DNA of 56,611 nt from Chloroflexota bacterium. GTDB lineage: Bacteria > Chloroflexota > Dehalococcoidia > Lucifugimonadales > Australimonadaceae. Below the pieces are notes generated by a model. The model was not told the DNA's origin. It searched no databases and worked only from the letters and a program-made list of their open reading frames with translations. The stretch is taken from assembly GCA_009838965.1 (NCBI GenBank), contig VXQP01000097.1, positions 1 to 56,611 on the forward strand, read 5' to 3'. A program made the position numbers and the translations under genes. Shown here piece by piece: positions 27,994 through 35,921 of the stretch; the stretch's first letter is position 1, and each line of letters begins with the position of its first letter.

Positions 27994-28748
27994 CGAAGGT
28001 CGGCTTCCTCGCGCCGCTCACGACCTGGAACGACATCCCCCTCGACTTCCTGCGCATCGCCCCCGAGGGCACCAGCGTCGCGGGCGCGTTCATCACGGCC
28101 CGCGGCCTGGCCCGGACGATGGCCGGTTTCAGCCTCGACCGCATCGCTGAAGCGCTCCCTGCCATGCAGGAGGCAGCGCGAGACCTGGCCGAGGCCGGAG
28201 CGGACGTCATCGCGCAGTTCGGCATCCCGTTCTCACTCACCCACGCGGAGCGCGCCCGGGACGTGCAGTCGCAGGTGGCGGACGCAGCCGGCGTCCCTGT
28301 CCTGCTGATGGGTGCCGCGATGCTCGACGCGCTCAACCAGCTGGGCGTCCGGCGCATCGCCATCGCGAGCGGCTACTACCCCGGCAACTGGGTCTCCATG
28401 GCCAGGCGCGGCTTCGAGTCCAACGGCTTCGACGTCGTTCTCCAGGAGAACTGGATCGAGCAGGGCGTCGTCGGCTCGATCGAGGAGTCCGACAGGCTCG
28501 CGTGGGAGCAGGACGTAGCCGTAACGAAGGTGCACGTCCTCAGGACCGCGGAACGCGCTGGAGGCAGCATCGACGCCATCGTCGTCTGCGGCGGAGGCCT
28601 CCGTCTTCTCGGGTACGCCGCGGAGCTCGAAGCGAAGGCCGGACTGCCGGTCGTTGCGGGAGACCTCGCCATGTACTGGGCAACACTCAGGGCGATGGAC
28701 GCGAAGCCGCGCTCCACCGGCTGGGGGCGGCTCCTCGACAGCCTCTAA
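27990..28748 (+). CDS. Asp/Glu racemase superfamily enzyme (arylmalonate decarboxylase/maleate isomerase-like)
   Basis: A 252-residue protein of the superfamily that includes aspartate racemase, maleate isomerase and arylmalonate decarboxylase. The second catalytic cysteine is present in IVVCGGGLRLLG. The first, which racemases and maleate isomerase have at the end of an early strand, is absent: DVIAQFGIPFSLTH has no Cys. A single cysteine in a CGG loop is the arylmalonate decarboxylase arrangement, so decarboxylation or isomerisation by one Cys is more likely than two-base racemisation. It overlaps the bicupin gene by 4 bases, so the two probably serve one pathway. Confidence 0.82.
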   Translation: MTKVGFLAPLTTWNDIPLDFLRIAPEGTSVAGAFITARGLARTMAGFSLDRIAEALPAMQEAARDLAEAGADVIAQFGIPFSLTHAERARDVQSQVADAAGVPVLLMGAAMLDALNQLGVRRIAIASGYYPGNWVSMARRGFESNGFDVVLQENWIEQGVVGSIEESDRLAWEQDVAVTKVHVLRTAERAGGSIDAIVVCGGGLRLLGYAAELEAKAGLPVVAGDLAMYWATLRAMDAKPRSTGWGRLLDSL

Positions 28749-29242
28749 CCGTTCCGAACAGCGTACTCGCGTACCAGCCGGAAAGCGTGTGCCCCTTGAG
28801 CGCGCACGTTATCCAGCGGAGGTTCGGGGTCCGCGCCGGGATGGCTCAGGGGTGCGCCCGAAGCGAGCTCCTCCTCCGTCACCCAGAGCCAGCCGTCCGG
28901 CACGCCGGTTACCGGAGCCACCGGGCGGCAGACGTAGATGAAGTCGATGTGCTGATGGAAACCGTCCACCGGGTCGTCGATGTCCGCGATCAGGATGGTT
29001 ATCGGAGGCGGTAGCTGAACAGGATAGGCCGGAGCGCCGTCGACGCCTCCGGTCGGGACCACCTCGGCTACGATCCCGGTCTCCTCCTCCACTTCACGCA
29101 GCACGGCCTGCACCGGGTCTTCGTTCTCCTCCACGTGGCCGCCGGGTGGAAGCCATATGCCCAGCTTTGGGTGCCAGTGCAGCAGCGTCGCGCCGTCCTG
29201 AACGACGAAACCCGTGGCCGTGTAGTGTCTGACGAGGGACAT
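28745..29242 (-). CDS. Nudix hydrolase
   Basis: A 165-residue Nudix-fold protein. The Nudix box is GGHVEENEDPVQAVLREV followed by EEETG, giving the full G-x5-E-x7-REVEEETG pattern with the metal-binding glutamates. Substrate not predictable; the size suits nucleotide-sugar or nucleoside-triphosphate clean-up enzymes. The start at 29242 (ATG) is preferred to a GTG at 29257, but no strong SD decides. Its stop converges with the racemase-superfamily gene, overlapping by 4 bases. Confidence 0.88.
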   Translation of the reverse strand: MSLVRHYTATGFVVQDGATLLHWHPKLGIWLPPGGHVEENEDPVQAVLREVEEETGIVAEVVPTGGVDGAPAYPVQLPPPITILIADIDDPVDGFHQHIDFIYVCRPVAPVTGVPDGWLWVTEEELASGAPLSHPGADPEPPLDNVRAQGAHAFRLVREYAVRNG

Positions 29243-29260
29243 GTGTGCTGAGGCCACTCC

Positions 29261-30028
29261 CTACGGCGCGACCCACGTGGCGTCGTGGACGCTCGCTATC
29301 GCCTTCTCGACAACTTCGTAGATGTAGCGCGCGGCGCTCGGCCCGCCGTCCGTTCGGTCGATGGTATCGGAGCGGTAGCCGGTCAGCGAGTAGCTCACAT
29401 AGATGCGCCCGTCCGACTCCGGCCCCGTCTGCCCGCCGATGACCGGGATGCGCATCGTCTTCGCCACGTCGGCATAGATGTCGAGCGTCACGTTCGTGAG
29501 GTCGATCATCACCGCGCCCGCGTCCTGCACCGCGTTCGCCCACTTCATGATGTGCTCGTGCGCCTCCGGTCCGCCGTGGCGGGGCTCGAACACCTGGAAC
29601 CCGATCTGCGGGTACACCGGAAGCCCTGCTCCTATCACGGCGAGCACGTCGTCGAACAACTCCTCCTCCTGGGTGCGGATGTCGACCTTCGTCATGTCCG
29701 CACCCGTCTCCTCCCTGATGCGGCGCGTGGCTTCCTCCACCGCCTTCGGCCCGGCGTTGCAGACGACTGTCGGCATGTCCACGTTGATAACGGCCCGCTC
29801 CGCGACCCGGCTCACCGCCTTGCCGAACAGCAGCATCGCCTCGAGCGAGAACTCGTCGTCGCTCTCCATGCCGAGGAACGTCCTGCTCACGCTGTCGCCG
29901 ACCGAGAGCAGGTCAACGCCCGCGCGCTCCAGGATGCGCGTCATCTGCACGTCGTAGCAGACGCCCGCCGCTATCTTCTTCCCGTCGTTCTTCATCTGTT
30001 GCAGATCAGCGATGGTCAGCCGCGCCAT
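29261..30028 (-). CDS. PanB-like (ketopantoate hydroxymethyltransferase/PEP mutase superfamily) enzyme
   Basis: A 255-residue TIM-barrel protein whose N-terminal half follows PanB: TIADLQQMKNDGKKI, DLLSVGDSVSRTFLG (metal-binding Asp of GDS) and VINVDMPTV (second Asp). The PanB substrate segment KLEGG is replaced by KVDIR, and the HIGLTPQ region reads PQIGFQVFEP. These changes make true ketopantoate synthesis doubtful and point to a diverged aldol or C-C lyase enzyme. GGAGG 6 bases before the ATG. It lies downstream of a Rieske gene on the same strand with a 34-base gap, so they may be cotranscribed. Confidence 0.78.
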   Translation of the reverse strand: MARLTIADLQQMKNDGKKIAAGVCYDVQMTRILERAGVDLLSVGDSVSRTFLGMESDDEFSLEAMLLFGKAVSRVAERAVINVDMPTVVCNAGPKAVEEATRRIREETGADMTKVDIRTQEEELFDDVLAVIGAGLPVYPQIGFQVFEPRHGGPEAHEHIMKWANAVQDAGAVMIDLTNVTLDIYADVAKTMRIPVIGGQTGPESDGRIYVSYSLTGYRSDTIDRTDGGPSAARYIYEVVEKAIASVHDATWVAP

Positions 30029-30062
30029 GTCGTCCCTCCTCGTGTTTCGTTCAACCGCTGTG

Positions 30063-31352
30063 TCAGGCCGGAGTGCACAGGCGCTCGCGCGCTGCGGCGT
30101 CGAGCTCCTCGCCTTCCTGCACTAGCGTCTCCCCGAAGCGCACGCGGTACACGGATCCGTCGCGCGACGCCAGCGGAGCGTCCGCGCCGTCCGCGAGGGC
30201 GCGCGCCTGCCGGATCAGCCTGCGCCGCATCCTGATGATCGCGGCGTCGCTCGTGCCGAGGTGCTCCTCGAACCGCGCCACGATGGAGCCCATGCTCTCC
30301 TGCACCGCCATGTCCTGCGCCTGCGTGCCGGGGATGCCGCTGAACGTTCCGTTCACCTGCAACTCGCGGTCGATCATGTAGTCGTTCTCCATGTTACGCA
30401 CGGGCAGGAACGAGTCCGGCAGCGCGGGCCCGGCGAAGTCTTCCGCCGCCTCGATGTCCTCGCCGCTCAGCGGGCGTTCGTCGTTCCACGTCACCACGAT
30501 CGTCCAGCAACTGTGGTCGTCTATCGGCGTCCACGCGATGCCCTGGCTGTTCACGCCCGGCTTCGCCGAGCCCTGCTTGAACAGGTTGTAGAACGGCATC
30601 ATCCAGTGGGTAAAGCGCCAGTAGTGCGTGCCCTCGCCGATGTCCCGCCGCGCGCCGACGCGTAACCCGTAGTCGGTGTCCTCCGGCAGGAACACGGGCG
30701 AGCGGTCCAACGCGTGGTAGCGGGCGCGCAGGTCGGTCGCGGCCTGGGCGCGCTCCAGCCACGCGGGCGTCCGGCGGAACCCGTCCACCGTCGCATGCAG
30801 GAAGTTGGAGTGCGCCGAGTCGATGCCGCCCTCGAGGCCCTGCACCCAGTTCGTGCGCTCCAGCCGTTTCGTGACGTGGACGTGCGACAAAGGCAGGTGC
30901 AGCCACGAGAAGTCCGGCATCGCGGGCGTCTGCTCCGCCGGGCCGAGGTACGCCCAGACGACGCCTCCGGCCTCGACCGTGGGGTAGGAGGTCTGGCGCA
31001 CCTTGTCCCGGTAGTTGCTGGTCGCAGGCTCGGACGGCATGTCGACGCACTGCCCGTCCACGTCGTACTTCCAGCCATGGTAGATGCAGCGAAGGCCGTT
31101 CTCCTCGTTGCGCCCGAAGAAGAGGCTCGCGCGACGGTGCGCGCAGCGCTCCGCCAGCAGCCCAACGCGACCGGACGTGTCGCGGAACGCGACGAGCGCC
31201 TCGTTCATCAGGCGCGTACGGATAGGTGGACAGTCCGGTTTCGGCACCTCGTCCGAGAGGAGGAACGGCACCCAGAAACGACGCAGCAGGTCGCCCATCG
31301 CCGTCCCACGCGACGTTGCGGTGAGCAGAGCGTTGTCCTCGGCGCTGAGCAT
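30063..31352 (-). CDS. Rieske non-haem iron oxygenase, large subunit
   Basis: A 429-residue oxygenase. Rieske cluster ligands are C70-A-H72 and C89-I-Y-H92 (CAHRRASL, CIYHGWKYD). The iron-site motif is GGIDSAHSNFLHA, with Asp, His and His. It is more diverged from the two other Rieske proteins in the window than they are from each other, notably in an insertion near residues 36-46 (EVPKPDCPPIR). The substrate is unknown. No ferredoxin or reductase gene adjoins. Probably the first gene of a two-gene unit with the PanB-like enzyme. Confidence 0.9.
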   Translation of the reverse strand: MLSAEDNALLTATSRGTAMGDLLRRFWVPFLLSDEVPKPDCPPIRTRLMNEALVAFRDTSGRVGLLAERCAHRRASLFFGRNEENGLRCIYHGWKYDVDGQCVDMPSEPATSNYRDKVRQTSYPTVEAGGVVWAYLGPAEQTPAMPDFSWLHLPLSHVHVTKRLERTNWVQGLEGGIDSAHSNFLHATVDGFRRTPAWLERAQAATDLRARYHALDRSPVFLPEDTDYGLRVGARRDIGEGTHYWRFTHWMMPFYNLFKQGSAKPGVNSQGIAWTPIDDHSCWTIVVTWNDERPLSGEDIEAAEDFAGPALPDSFLPVRNMENDYMIDRELQVNGTFSGIPGTQAQDMAVQESMGSIVARFEEHLGTSDAAIIRMRRRLIRQARALADGADAPLASRDGSVYRVRFGETLVQEGEELDAAARERLCTPA

Positions 31353-31387
31353 ACGGCAACGATAGCACGAAACCAGACGTACAGGCG

Positions 31388-32488
31388 CTACGCCACCACC
31401 AGCATCCCTTCCCGCACCGACAGCCCGAGTCCCGGCGCGGAGGCGTCCGGCAAGGTCAGCACCCCGCCGTCGCCGAACATCAGGCTCTCCATCGTCAGGT
31501 CCTCGCGCAGCAGGTGCGTCCCGAACGCGCCTTCCGACGCCGCCAGCACCGGGCGCGCCGCCTGCATCCCCGTGAGCCCCGCCCGTGTCAGGATGCTCGT
31601 CTCACCGACCTGCGCCCCGACGATGACGCCCATCCCCAGGCTCGCGGCGCGCTCGACCACCTCCAGCGACCTGCCGATGCCGCCCATCTTGGAGACGCGC
31701 ACGTTGACGATCCACCGTTCCGGGCTGCCGAAGCCGTCCAGCTGCGAAGCGCGCAGCAGGCTCTCGTCCAGGATGATGCGCACGCCGCATTCCTCGCTCA
31801 CGCGCTCGAAGCCAGCGAGATCGCCCGCTGTCAGCGGTTCCTCGACCGCGAACACGCCGCCACCCAGCGCGTTGAGGTGCTCGATGCACTCGTCTGCGTC
31901 GGCCCAGAGGTTGTTGGCGTCGAGCCGCACCCGCATTTGCTTGTTTCCGAACACGCGCAGCTTCCGCCGGTCGCGTCCGAGGTCGCCGGAGACCTTCACC
32001 TTGAAGTCAGTGAAACCCTTCCTGCGATAGCGGAAGTGCTGCAGGCGGTAGACGAGGTACGGCGAGTCGCCGAGCACGGCGGAGTACGTGAAGCTCCCGT
32101 CGAGGCGCGGCACACCGACGATGTCCTCGACCGGCGCTTCCGCCGCCTTGCCGAGCAGGTCCAGCACCGCCAGTTCGATTGCGCAGAATGCCGCGGGGTG
32201 CTCGTCTATCTCCTCTCGGTGTGCATCGGCCCACGCGCGCAGGCTTGCTCCGTCGGTCACTGCGTCGGCGATCGCCTGCGCGTGGCGGCGGATGAACGCC
32301 GCACCTCCCTCCGCCGTCTCGCCCGTCACGTAATCGCGCGGACAGCCCTCGCCGTAACCGGTGAGTCCGTCGTCGGAGCGAGCCGCGACGATGAGGTTCT
32401 CGGCGCGTGAGCGGCTCGCCGACGCGTGGCGGAAGACCGCCTTGAACGGCACAGGGAAGCTGTAGACGTCCAGACGCTCGATGCGCAA
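31388..32488 (-). CDS. Enolase-superfamily enzyme, muconate-cycloisomerase/dipeptide-epimerase/NSAR type
   Basis: A 366-residue enolase-superfamily protein: N-terminal capping domain, then a barrel with the KxK general base in FKVKVSG and the three metal ligands in VRLDANN, AVEEPL and IILDESL. The opposite-face segment reads NVRVSKMGG. The lysine that dipeptide epimerases and NSAR enzymes have as NIK appears as Arg here, with Lys four residues on. So either the lysine has moved or the chemistry needs only one base. The start is TTG at 32488 with GGAG 7 bases before it, and the preceding GH3 stop is only 4 bases away. Last gene of the GH3 operon; members of this subgroup epimerise dipeptides or racemise N-acyl amino acids. 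Confidence 0.85.
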   Translation of the reverse strand: MRIERLDVYSFPVPFKAVFRHASASRSRAENLIVAARSDDGLTGYGEGCPRDYVTGETAEGGAAFIRRHAQAIADAVTDGASLRAWADAHREEIDEHPAAFCAIELAVLDLLGKAAEAPVEDIVGVPRLDGSFTYSAVLGDSPYLVYRLQHFRYRRKGFTDFKVKVSGDLGRDRRKLRVFGNKQMRVRLDANNLWADADECIEHLNALGGGVFAVEEPLTAGDLAGFERVSEECGVRIILDESLLRASQLDGFGSPERWIVNVRVSKMGGIGRSLEVVERAASLGMGVIVGAQVGETSILTRAGLTGMQAARPVLAASEGAFGTHLLREDLTMESLMFGDGGVLTLPDASAPGLGLSVREGMLVVA

Positions 32489-32492
32489 CGAC

Positions 32493-34130
32493 TCACTCCG
32501 TCACGGCGATAGCGTCGAAGTCGAACGCGCAGTCCCGTGCGTACTGCAGGTGCAGGTACTTGAACTGCGCGTCCCGCTGACCGGACGCCACGCAGCTCTC
32601 GCGGTAGCGCCCGCCCGCGCCGTCCGGCAGCAGCCGAACGCGCAGCGGCGCGAGCCGCCCGCTCTTGCGCTTGGCTTCGTACTCGATGTTCGACGTGCTC
32701 AACAGGCCGTCTATCTCGCCCGCAGCCTCGCCTCCAGCGAACGCCGACGCGCCGGTCTCCACGTAGAGCGTGTAGCTTGCCGCGGCCTCGTCCGCGAGCA
32801 TGATGAAGAACTCCGGCGGCGCGCCGGTGGGGGCGAACGCCGACGTCACCGCGTCCAGCACCTGCGCCTCCGTCACCTTCTCGCCGGTGATGTTCGTGAC
32901 GCCCTTGCCTTTCTGCACAAAGCCCAGCGTGGGCGTGTTCCCCACCCGGCCGTTCACGCGCACGATGTCGTTGATGTCGTACCGGTAGAGGCCGTCGCCG
33001 GTCGTGACGAAGACGTAGTACTCGCGCCCGTCCTCCAGCTCGTCGAGGCAGAGGAACCCGCCCGTGTCCGCCTCCCACGCATCCCGCTCCGCGAACTCGA
33101 AGAACGTGTTGAGGAACGTCGGCAGGCACGCGTTCCGCCGAACGTCGACGTTCAGCGTCCCTCGGAATTCGCTCGACGAGTAGCCCCACTCGATGATCCG
33201 CACGCCGTCCGGCAGCAGCGGCGACAGGTTGCCGAGCGCGATGCCGCAGCTGCCGCCCGTCCACGTGACGATACCGCGCAGGCCTGGCCAGATGTCCGCG
33301 TACGTCAGCCGTCCCGCCGCGCTCAGCCTGTGTTCCAGCTCCCGCGCACGCTCCGGGCGGGGCGTCAGCGGCAGGCCGGATGCCTCGCCAGGCAGCCGTC
33401 CCGACGCGATGGCGCCGAGCACGGCGTCGGCGTTGTCGTGCACCACCGACAGCAGCCGGAGGAACGTGGACGGGTTCGCCGTCGCCGCGCCGGTCACACC
33501 GGGTTCCGCGAGGCCGTAGACCGCCATCGCGAAGTAGCGGGCGTCGTAGTCCTCGATATCGGACACCTCGGCGGGCAGCACGTACCGCGACTGCACGAAA
33601 CGCGATTGGTGACGGTAGAGCAGGCCCGACGCGGAGCCGAAGGGCGTGCCCCCCGCCATGTGGCCTTCCACCGCCGCGCCGCCGATGGCGAACACCTTTC
33701 CCTCCAGCACACCGGAGTCACGCGCCCAGACGTAGGCGGAGAGCCGCTGGTCGCGCTTCATCTGCGCGAGGCCGGACGCCGTCACGGGGATGTTCTTCGG
33801 TGCGCCCACCGTCCCGCTCGTGCGGTGGTAGTAGACCGGCTGCTCCGGTGTCAGGCAGCGTTCGCCGGTCAGCTCCTGCCGCTCGATCGCCTCCCGCAGG
33901 TCCTCGTACGTCAGCACCGGCACCGCCTGGCGGAAGTCGTTCACGCTCGCGACGTTCGAGAGCCCGTGCGCCCTGCCGAACTCCGTCTCCGCGTTCGCAG
34001 ACAGGATGCGGTGCAGCACCACCTCCTGCGTTTCGCGCGGCGACTCCGCCGCGCCCATCATGCGCCGGTAGCGCCGCGCCTGCGTCGCGCTCAGCGCCGT
34101 CTTGAACAGCTTGTAGGTCAGTCCGCTCAT
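32493..34130 (-). CDS. GH3-family acyl acid-amido synthetase-like protein
   Basis: GH3 proteins are ANL-type enzymes best known from plants, where they adenylate a carboxylic acid (auxin, jasmonate, benzoate) and condense it with an amino acid. The 545-residue product has the nucleotide loop YYHRTSGTVGAPK, the middle motif EWGYSSSEFRG and the hinge TTGDGLYRYDINDIV. This is the GH3 pattern over the full length. Its ATG at 34130 overlaps the stop of the fatty acid hydroxylase gene (ATGA). The bacterial role is unknown. The gene order suggests an acyl-amino acid product that is handled by the enolase-superfamily enzyme downstream. Confidence 0.88.
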   Translation of the reverse strand: MSGLTYKLFKTALSATQARRYRRMMGAAESPRETQEVVLHRILSANAETEFGRAHGLSNVASVNDFRQAVPVLTYEDLREAIERQELTGERCLTPEQPVYYHRTSGTVGAPKNIPVTASGLAQMKRDQRLSAYVWARDSGVLEGKVFAIGGAAVEGHMAGGTPFGSASGLLYRHQSRFVQSRYVLPAEVSDIEDYDARYFAMAVYGLAEPGVTGAATANPSTFLRLLSVVHDNADAVLGAIASGRLPGEASGLPLTPRPERARELEHRLSAAGRLTYADIWPGLRGIVTWTGGSCGIALGNLSPLLPDGVRIIEWGYSSSEFRGTLNVDVRRNACLPTFLNTFFEFAERDAWEADTGGFLCLDELEDGREYYVFVTTGDGLYRYDINDIVRVNGRVGNTPTLGFVQKGKGVTNITGEKVTEAQVLDAVTSAFAPTGAPPEFFIMLADEAAASYTLYVETGASAFAGGEAAGEIDGLLSTSNIEYEAKRKSGRLAPLRVRLLPDGAGGRYRESCVASGQRDAQFKYLHLQYARDCAFDFDAIAVTE

Positions 34131-35020
34131 CGCTCCAGCCCAGCAACGAAAGGTGTCCGCATCTGAGCCAGGAAGCCCAGCGGGTACTCGCGGTTGTGCA
34201 GCCCCAAGATGCCCACCTCGCGGTCCGCCGGAAGGAACCGCGTGCCGAACAGCACGTCCCAGATAATGAGGTTGTTGCCGAAGTTGTTGTCTGATTCCAC
34301 CGTCACCTCCGAGTGGTGCCAGCGGTGCAACTCCGGCCCACTCACCAGGTAGTTGAGCGGCCCCAGGCGCACGCGGCAGTTGGAGTGCTGGAAGAACCCG
34401 TTGAGCGCGTAGAAGACGAAGTACGCCGCGAGCACTTCCGGCGGCACCCCCACGAGTGCGAACGGTAGCGTGTCGACCGTGTACTGGATCGCCTTTTCGA
34501 TCGGGTGGAAGCGTCCGACGTTCAGCCAGTAGAGCCCGTGCGGCGAGTGGTGCACCGCATGCAGACGCCACATCGGCGCGAAGCGGTGGAACGCCCGGTG
34601 CAGCCAGTAGCGCGGGAAGTCCGCCGCCGCGATCATCAGGACGACCTGCGCCGCGATCGGGAAACCGTGCGGCCACAGGCCCTCGACGGCCAGACCGCCC
34701 GCGTCTAGCAGGTCCGCCAGCCCGACCACGACCGTCACTGCGAACAGCAGCGGCAGCACGGCCTGCACCGCGGCAAGGAACATCGCGTCCGCCCGGACGT
34801 CGCTCCCGGTCGGATGCCACTCCCGCCGGTACGGCAGCCGCGCCTCGTGCAGCGTCACGAGCGCCGCGCCGGTGATGACTGCGACCCACGACGCAGCCGT
34901 CACCTGCCAGCCGAGCCCCACGAGCCCCGCATACACCACGAAGCCTATGGCCAGCACGCCGGGATATGACCCCACGACGACGAAGCGGACGAGCGTCGTG
35001 TCCGTGTTCCGGCTCGTCAC
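34127..35020 (-). CDS. Sterol desaturase/fatty acid hydroxylase family membrane protein
   Basis: A 297-residue integral membrane di-iron enzyme. The His-box set is HRAFH, HAVHH and HRWHH, which binds the two irons. About four to five hydrophobic helices surround them. Family members hydroxylate or desaturate lipids such as sterols, carotenoids, fatty acids or alkylglycerols. The GTG at 35020 overlaps the stop of the upstream membrane protein (GTGA), and its own stop overlaps the GH3 start, so three genes are translationally chained. The likely substrate is a lipid acyl chain that GH3 later activates, but that is inference. Confidence 0.9.
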   Translation of the reverse strand: MTSRNTDTTLVRFVVVGSYPGVLAIGFVVYAGLVGLGWQVTAASWVAVITGAALVTLHEARLPYRREWHPTGSDVRADAMFLAAVQAVLPLLFAVTVVVGLADLLDAGGLAVEGLWPHGFPIAAQVVLMIAAADFPRYWLHRAFHRFAPMWRLHAVHHSPHGLYWLNVGRFHPIEKAIQYTVDTLPFALVGVPPEVLAAYFVFYALNGFFQHSNCRVRLGPLNYLVSGPELHRWHHSEVTVESDNNFGNNLIIWDVLFGTRFLPADREVGILGLHNREYPLGFLAQMRTPFVAGLER

Positions 35021-35472
35021 GCCGCGCCTCCGGCGTCCCTGCCCGCGCTGTAGACGTAATGTCCGAAGAGCAGCACGAACGCCGCGAGCACGAGGTGGAA
35101 GAACGCCGGCAGGCCTTCTGCGAACCACTCGGCGTCCGAGAGGAACGTGAGCCCCGCCATGAGCCGGAACGCCATCGCCGCGAAGTACGCCCCGCCGAGG
35201 ACGAAGCACGCACGGTGCTTCCACGACGCGGGCCTGATCGACTGTGACCGCACCACCAGCAATGCCCGCGCGAGCAGCGCGATGATGAGCACCTGCGACG
35301 CCAGCAGCGCCGGGTACGGCAGGCCCGACCCCTGCCAGGTGTCGAACGGCGGGAGGAACGGCACCGGGCCCGCCCATTGCACCGCCTGCGCCAGCACACG
35401 CAGTACGAACAGCGCCGCGAGCGCAATCATCCACGGCAGATAGCGCTGGTGGAGAGGGGTGGTGTCGTTCAT
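35017..35472 (-). CDS. Small four-helix membrane protein, first gene of the GH3 operon
   Basis: A 151-residue protein with four predicted membrane helices (MIALAALFVLRVLAQ, LLASQVLIIALLARALLVV, AYFAAMAFRLMAGL, FFHLVLAAFVLLFGHYVY). No family recognised. A single Trp/Pro-rich extracellular or lumenal loop (WAGPVPFLPPFDTWQG) joins helices 1 and 2. The ATG at 35472 is preferred; a GTG at 35487 is in frame. It is cotranscribed with the hydroxylase, whose GTG overlaps its stop. It could be a partner or electron-transfer subunit of the hydroxylase. Confidence 0.75.
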   Translation of the reverse strand: MNDTTPLHQRYLPWMIALAALFVLRVLAQAVQWAGPVPFLPPFDTWQGSGLPYPALLASQVLIIALLARALLVVRSQSIRPASWKHRACFVLGGAYFAAMAFRLMAGLTFLSDAEWFAEGLPAFFHLVLAAFVLLFGHYVYSAGRDAGGAA

Positions 35473-35524
35473 CGTTCTGGACAGCACGGAGGTCTCGGAC
35501 TGCCAGTGTACGGGGAGAGAAGAG

Positions 35525-35602
35525 TGGCGCGCTAGGCGGGACTCGAACCCACGGCCTCATCCTCCGCAGGGATGCGCTCTATCCTGACTGAGCTACTAGC
35601 GC
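35525..35602 (-). tRNA. tRNA-Arg (anticodon GCG)
   Basis: Cloverleaf read on the minus strand: acceptor GCGCTAG/CTAGCGC, D-arm GCTC...GAGC, anticodon stem CATCC/GGATG with loop CTGCGGA, T-arm GTGGG/CCCGC with TTCGAGT, discriminator G and encoded CCA. The loop gives anticodon GCG, which reads CGC and CGU. Bacteria normally use ACG (inosine) for this box, so GCG is unusual. Confidence 0.9.
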
Positions 35603-35649
35603 ACTCTCAAGGTGCCGCCGGTTGCGGGGGCCGGAGGCGTTATCTTCGT

Positions 35650-35735
35650 TGGTGCCGAGGGCGAGATTTGAACTCGCACGCCCGTAAGGACACTGCGCCC
35701 TGAACACAGCGCGTCTGCCGTTCCGCCACCTCGGC
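35650..35735 (-). tRNA. tRNA-Leu (anticodon CAG)
   Basis: Minus-strand cloverleaf with acceptor GCCGAGG/CCTCGGC, long variable arm typical of tRNA-Leu, anticodon stem CTGTG/CGCAG with loop TTCAGGG (anticodon CAG, reads CUG), T-loop TTCAAAT and encoded CCA. Confidence 0.93.
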
Positions 35736-35750
35736 ACGCCCCTCACACAG

Positions 35751-35827
35751 TGGTGGGCGATACAGGACTTGAACCTGTGACCTCTTGCGTGTGAAGCAAG
35801 CGCTCTAACCAACTGAGCTAACCGCCC
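35751..35827 (-). tRNA. tRNA-Val (anticodon CAC)
   Basis: Minus-strand cloverleaf with acceptor GGGCGGT/ATCGCCC, D-arm GCTC...GAGC, anticodon loop TTCACAC flanked by CTTGC/GCAAG (anticodon CAC, reads GUG), T-loop TTCAAGT, discriminator A and encoded CCA. First of three clustered tRNAs on this strand. Confidence 0.94.
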
Positions 35828-35921
35828 CACTGCACGTCCCCTCATTGTCTGTCCGGAACGCCCTTCTTGTAAAGCCTCGGATGGCGCACAATGCAGCACT
35901 CAACTCCCGCTGGAGGCACCC

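Noticed and set aside
32493-35426. A 977-codon reading that would fuse sequence upstream to the GH3 protein
   Set aside because: The upstream part overlaps the His-box hydroxylase in another frame and is Arg/Ser-rich nonsense. The GH3 start at 34130 has the family N-terminus and an ATGA junction.
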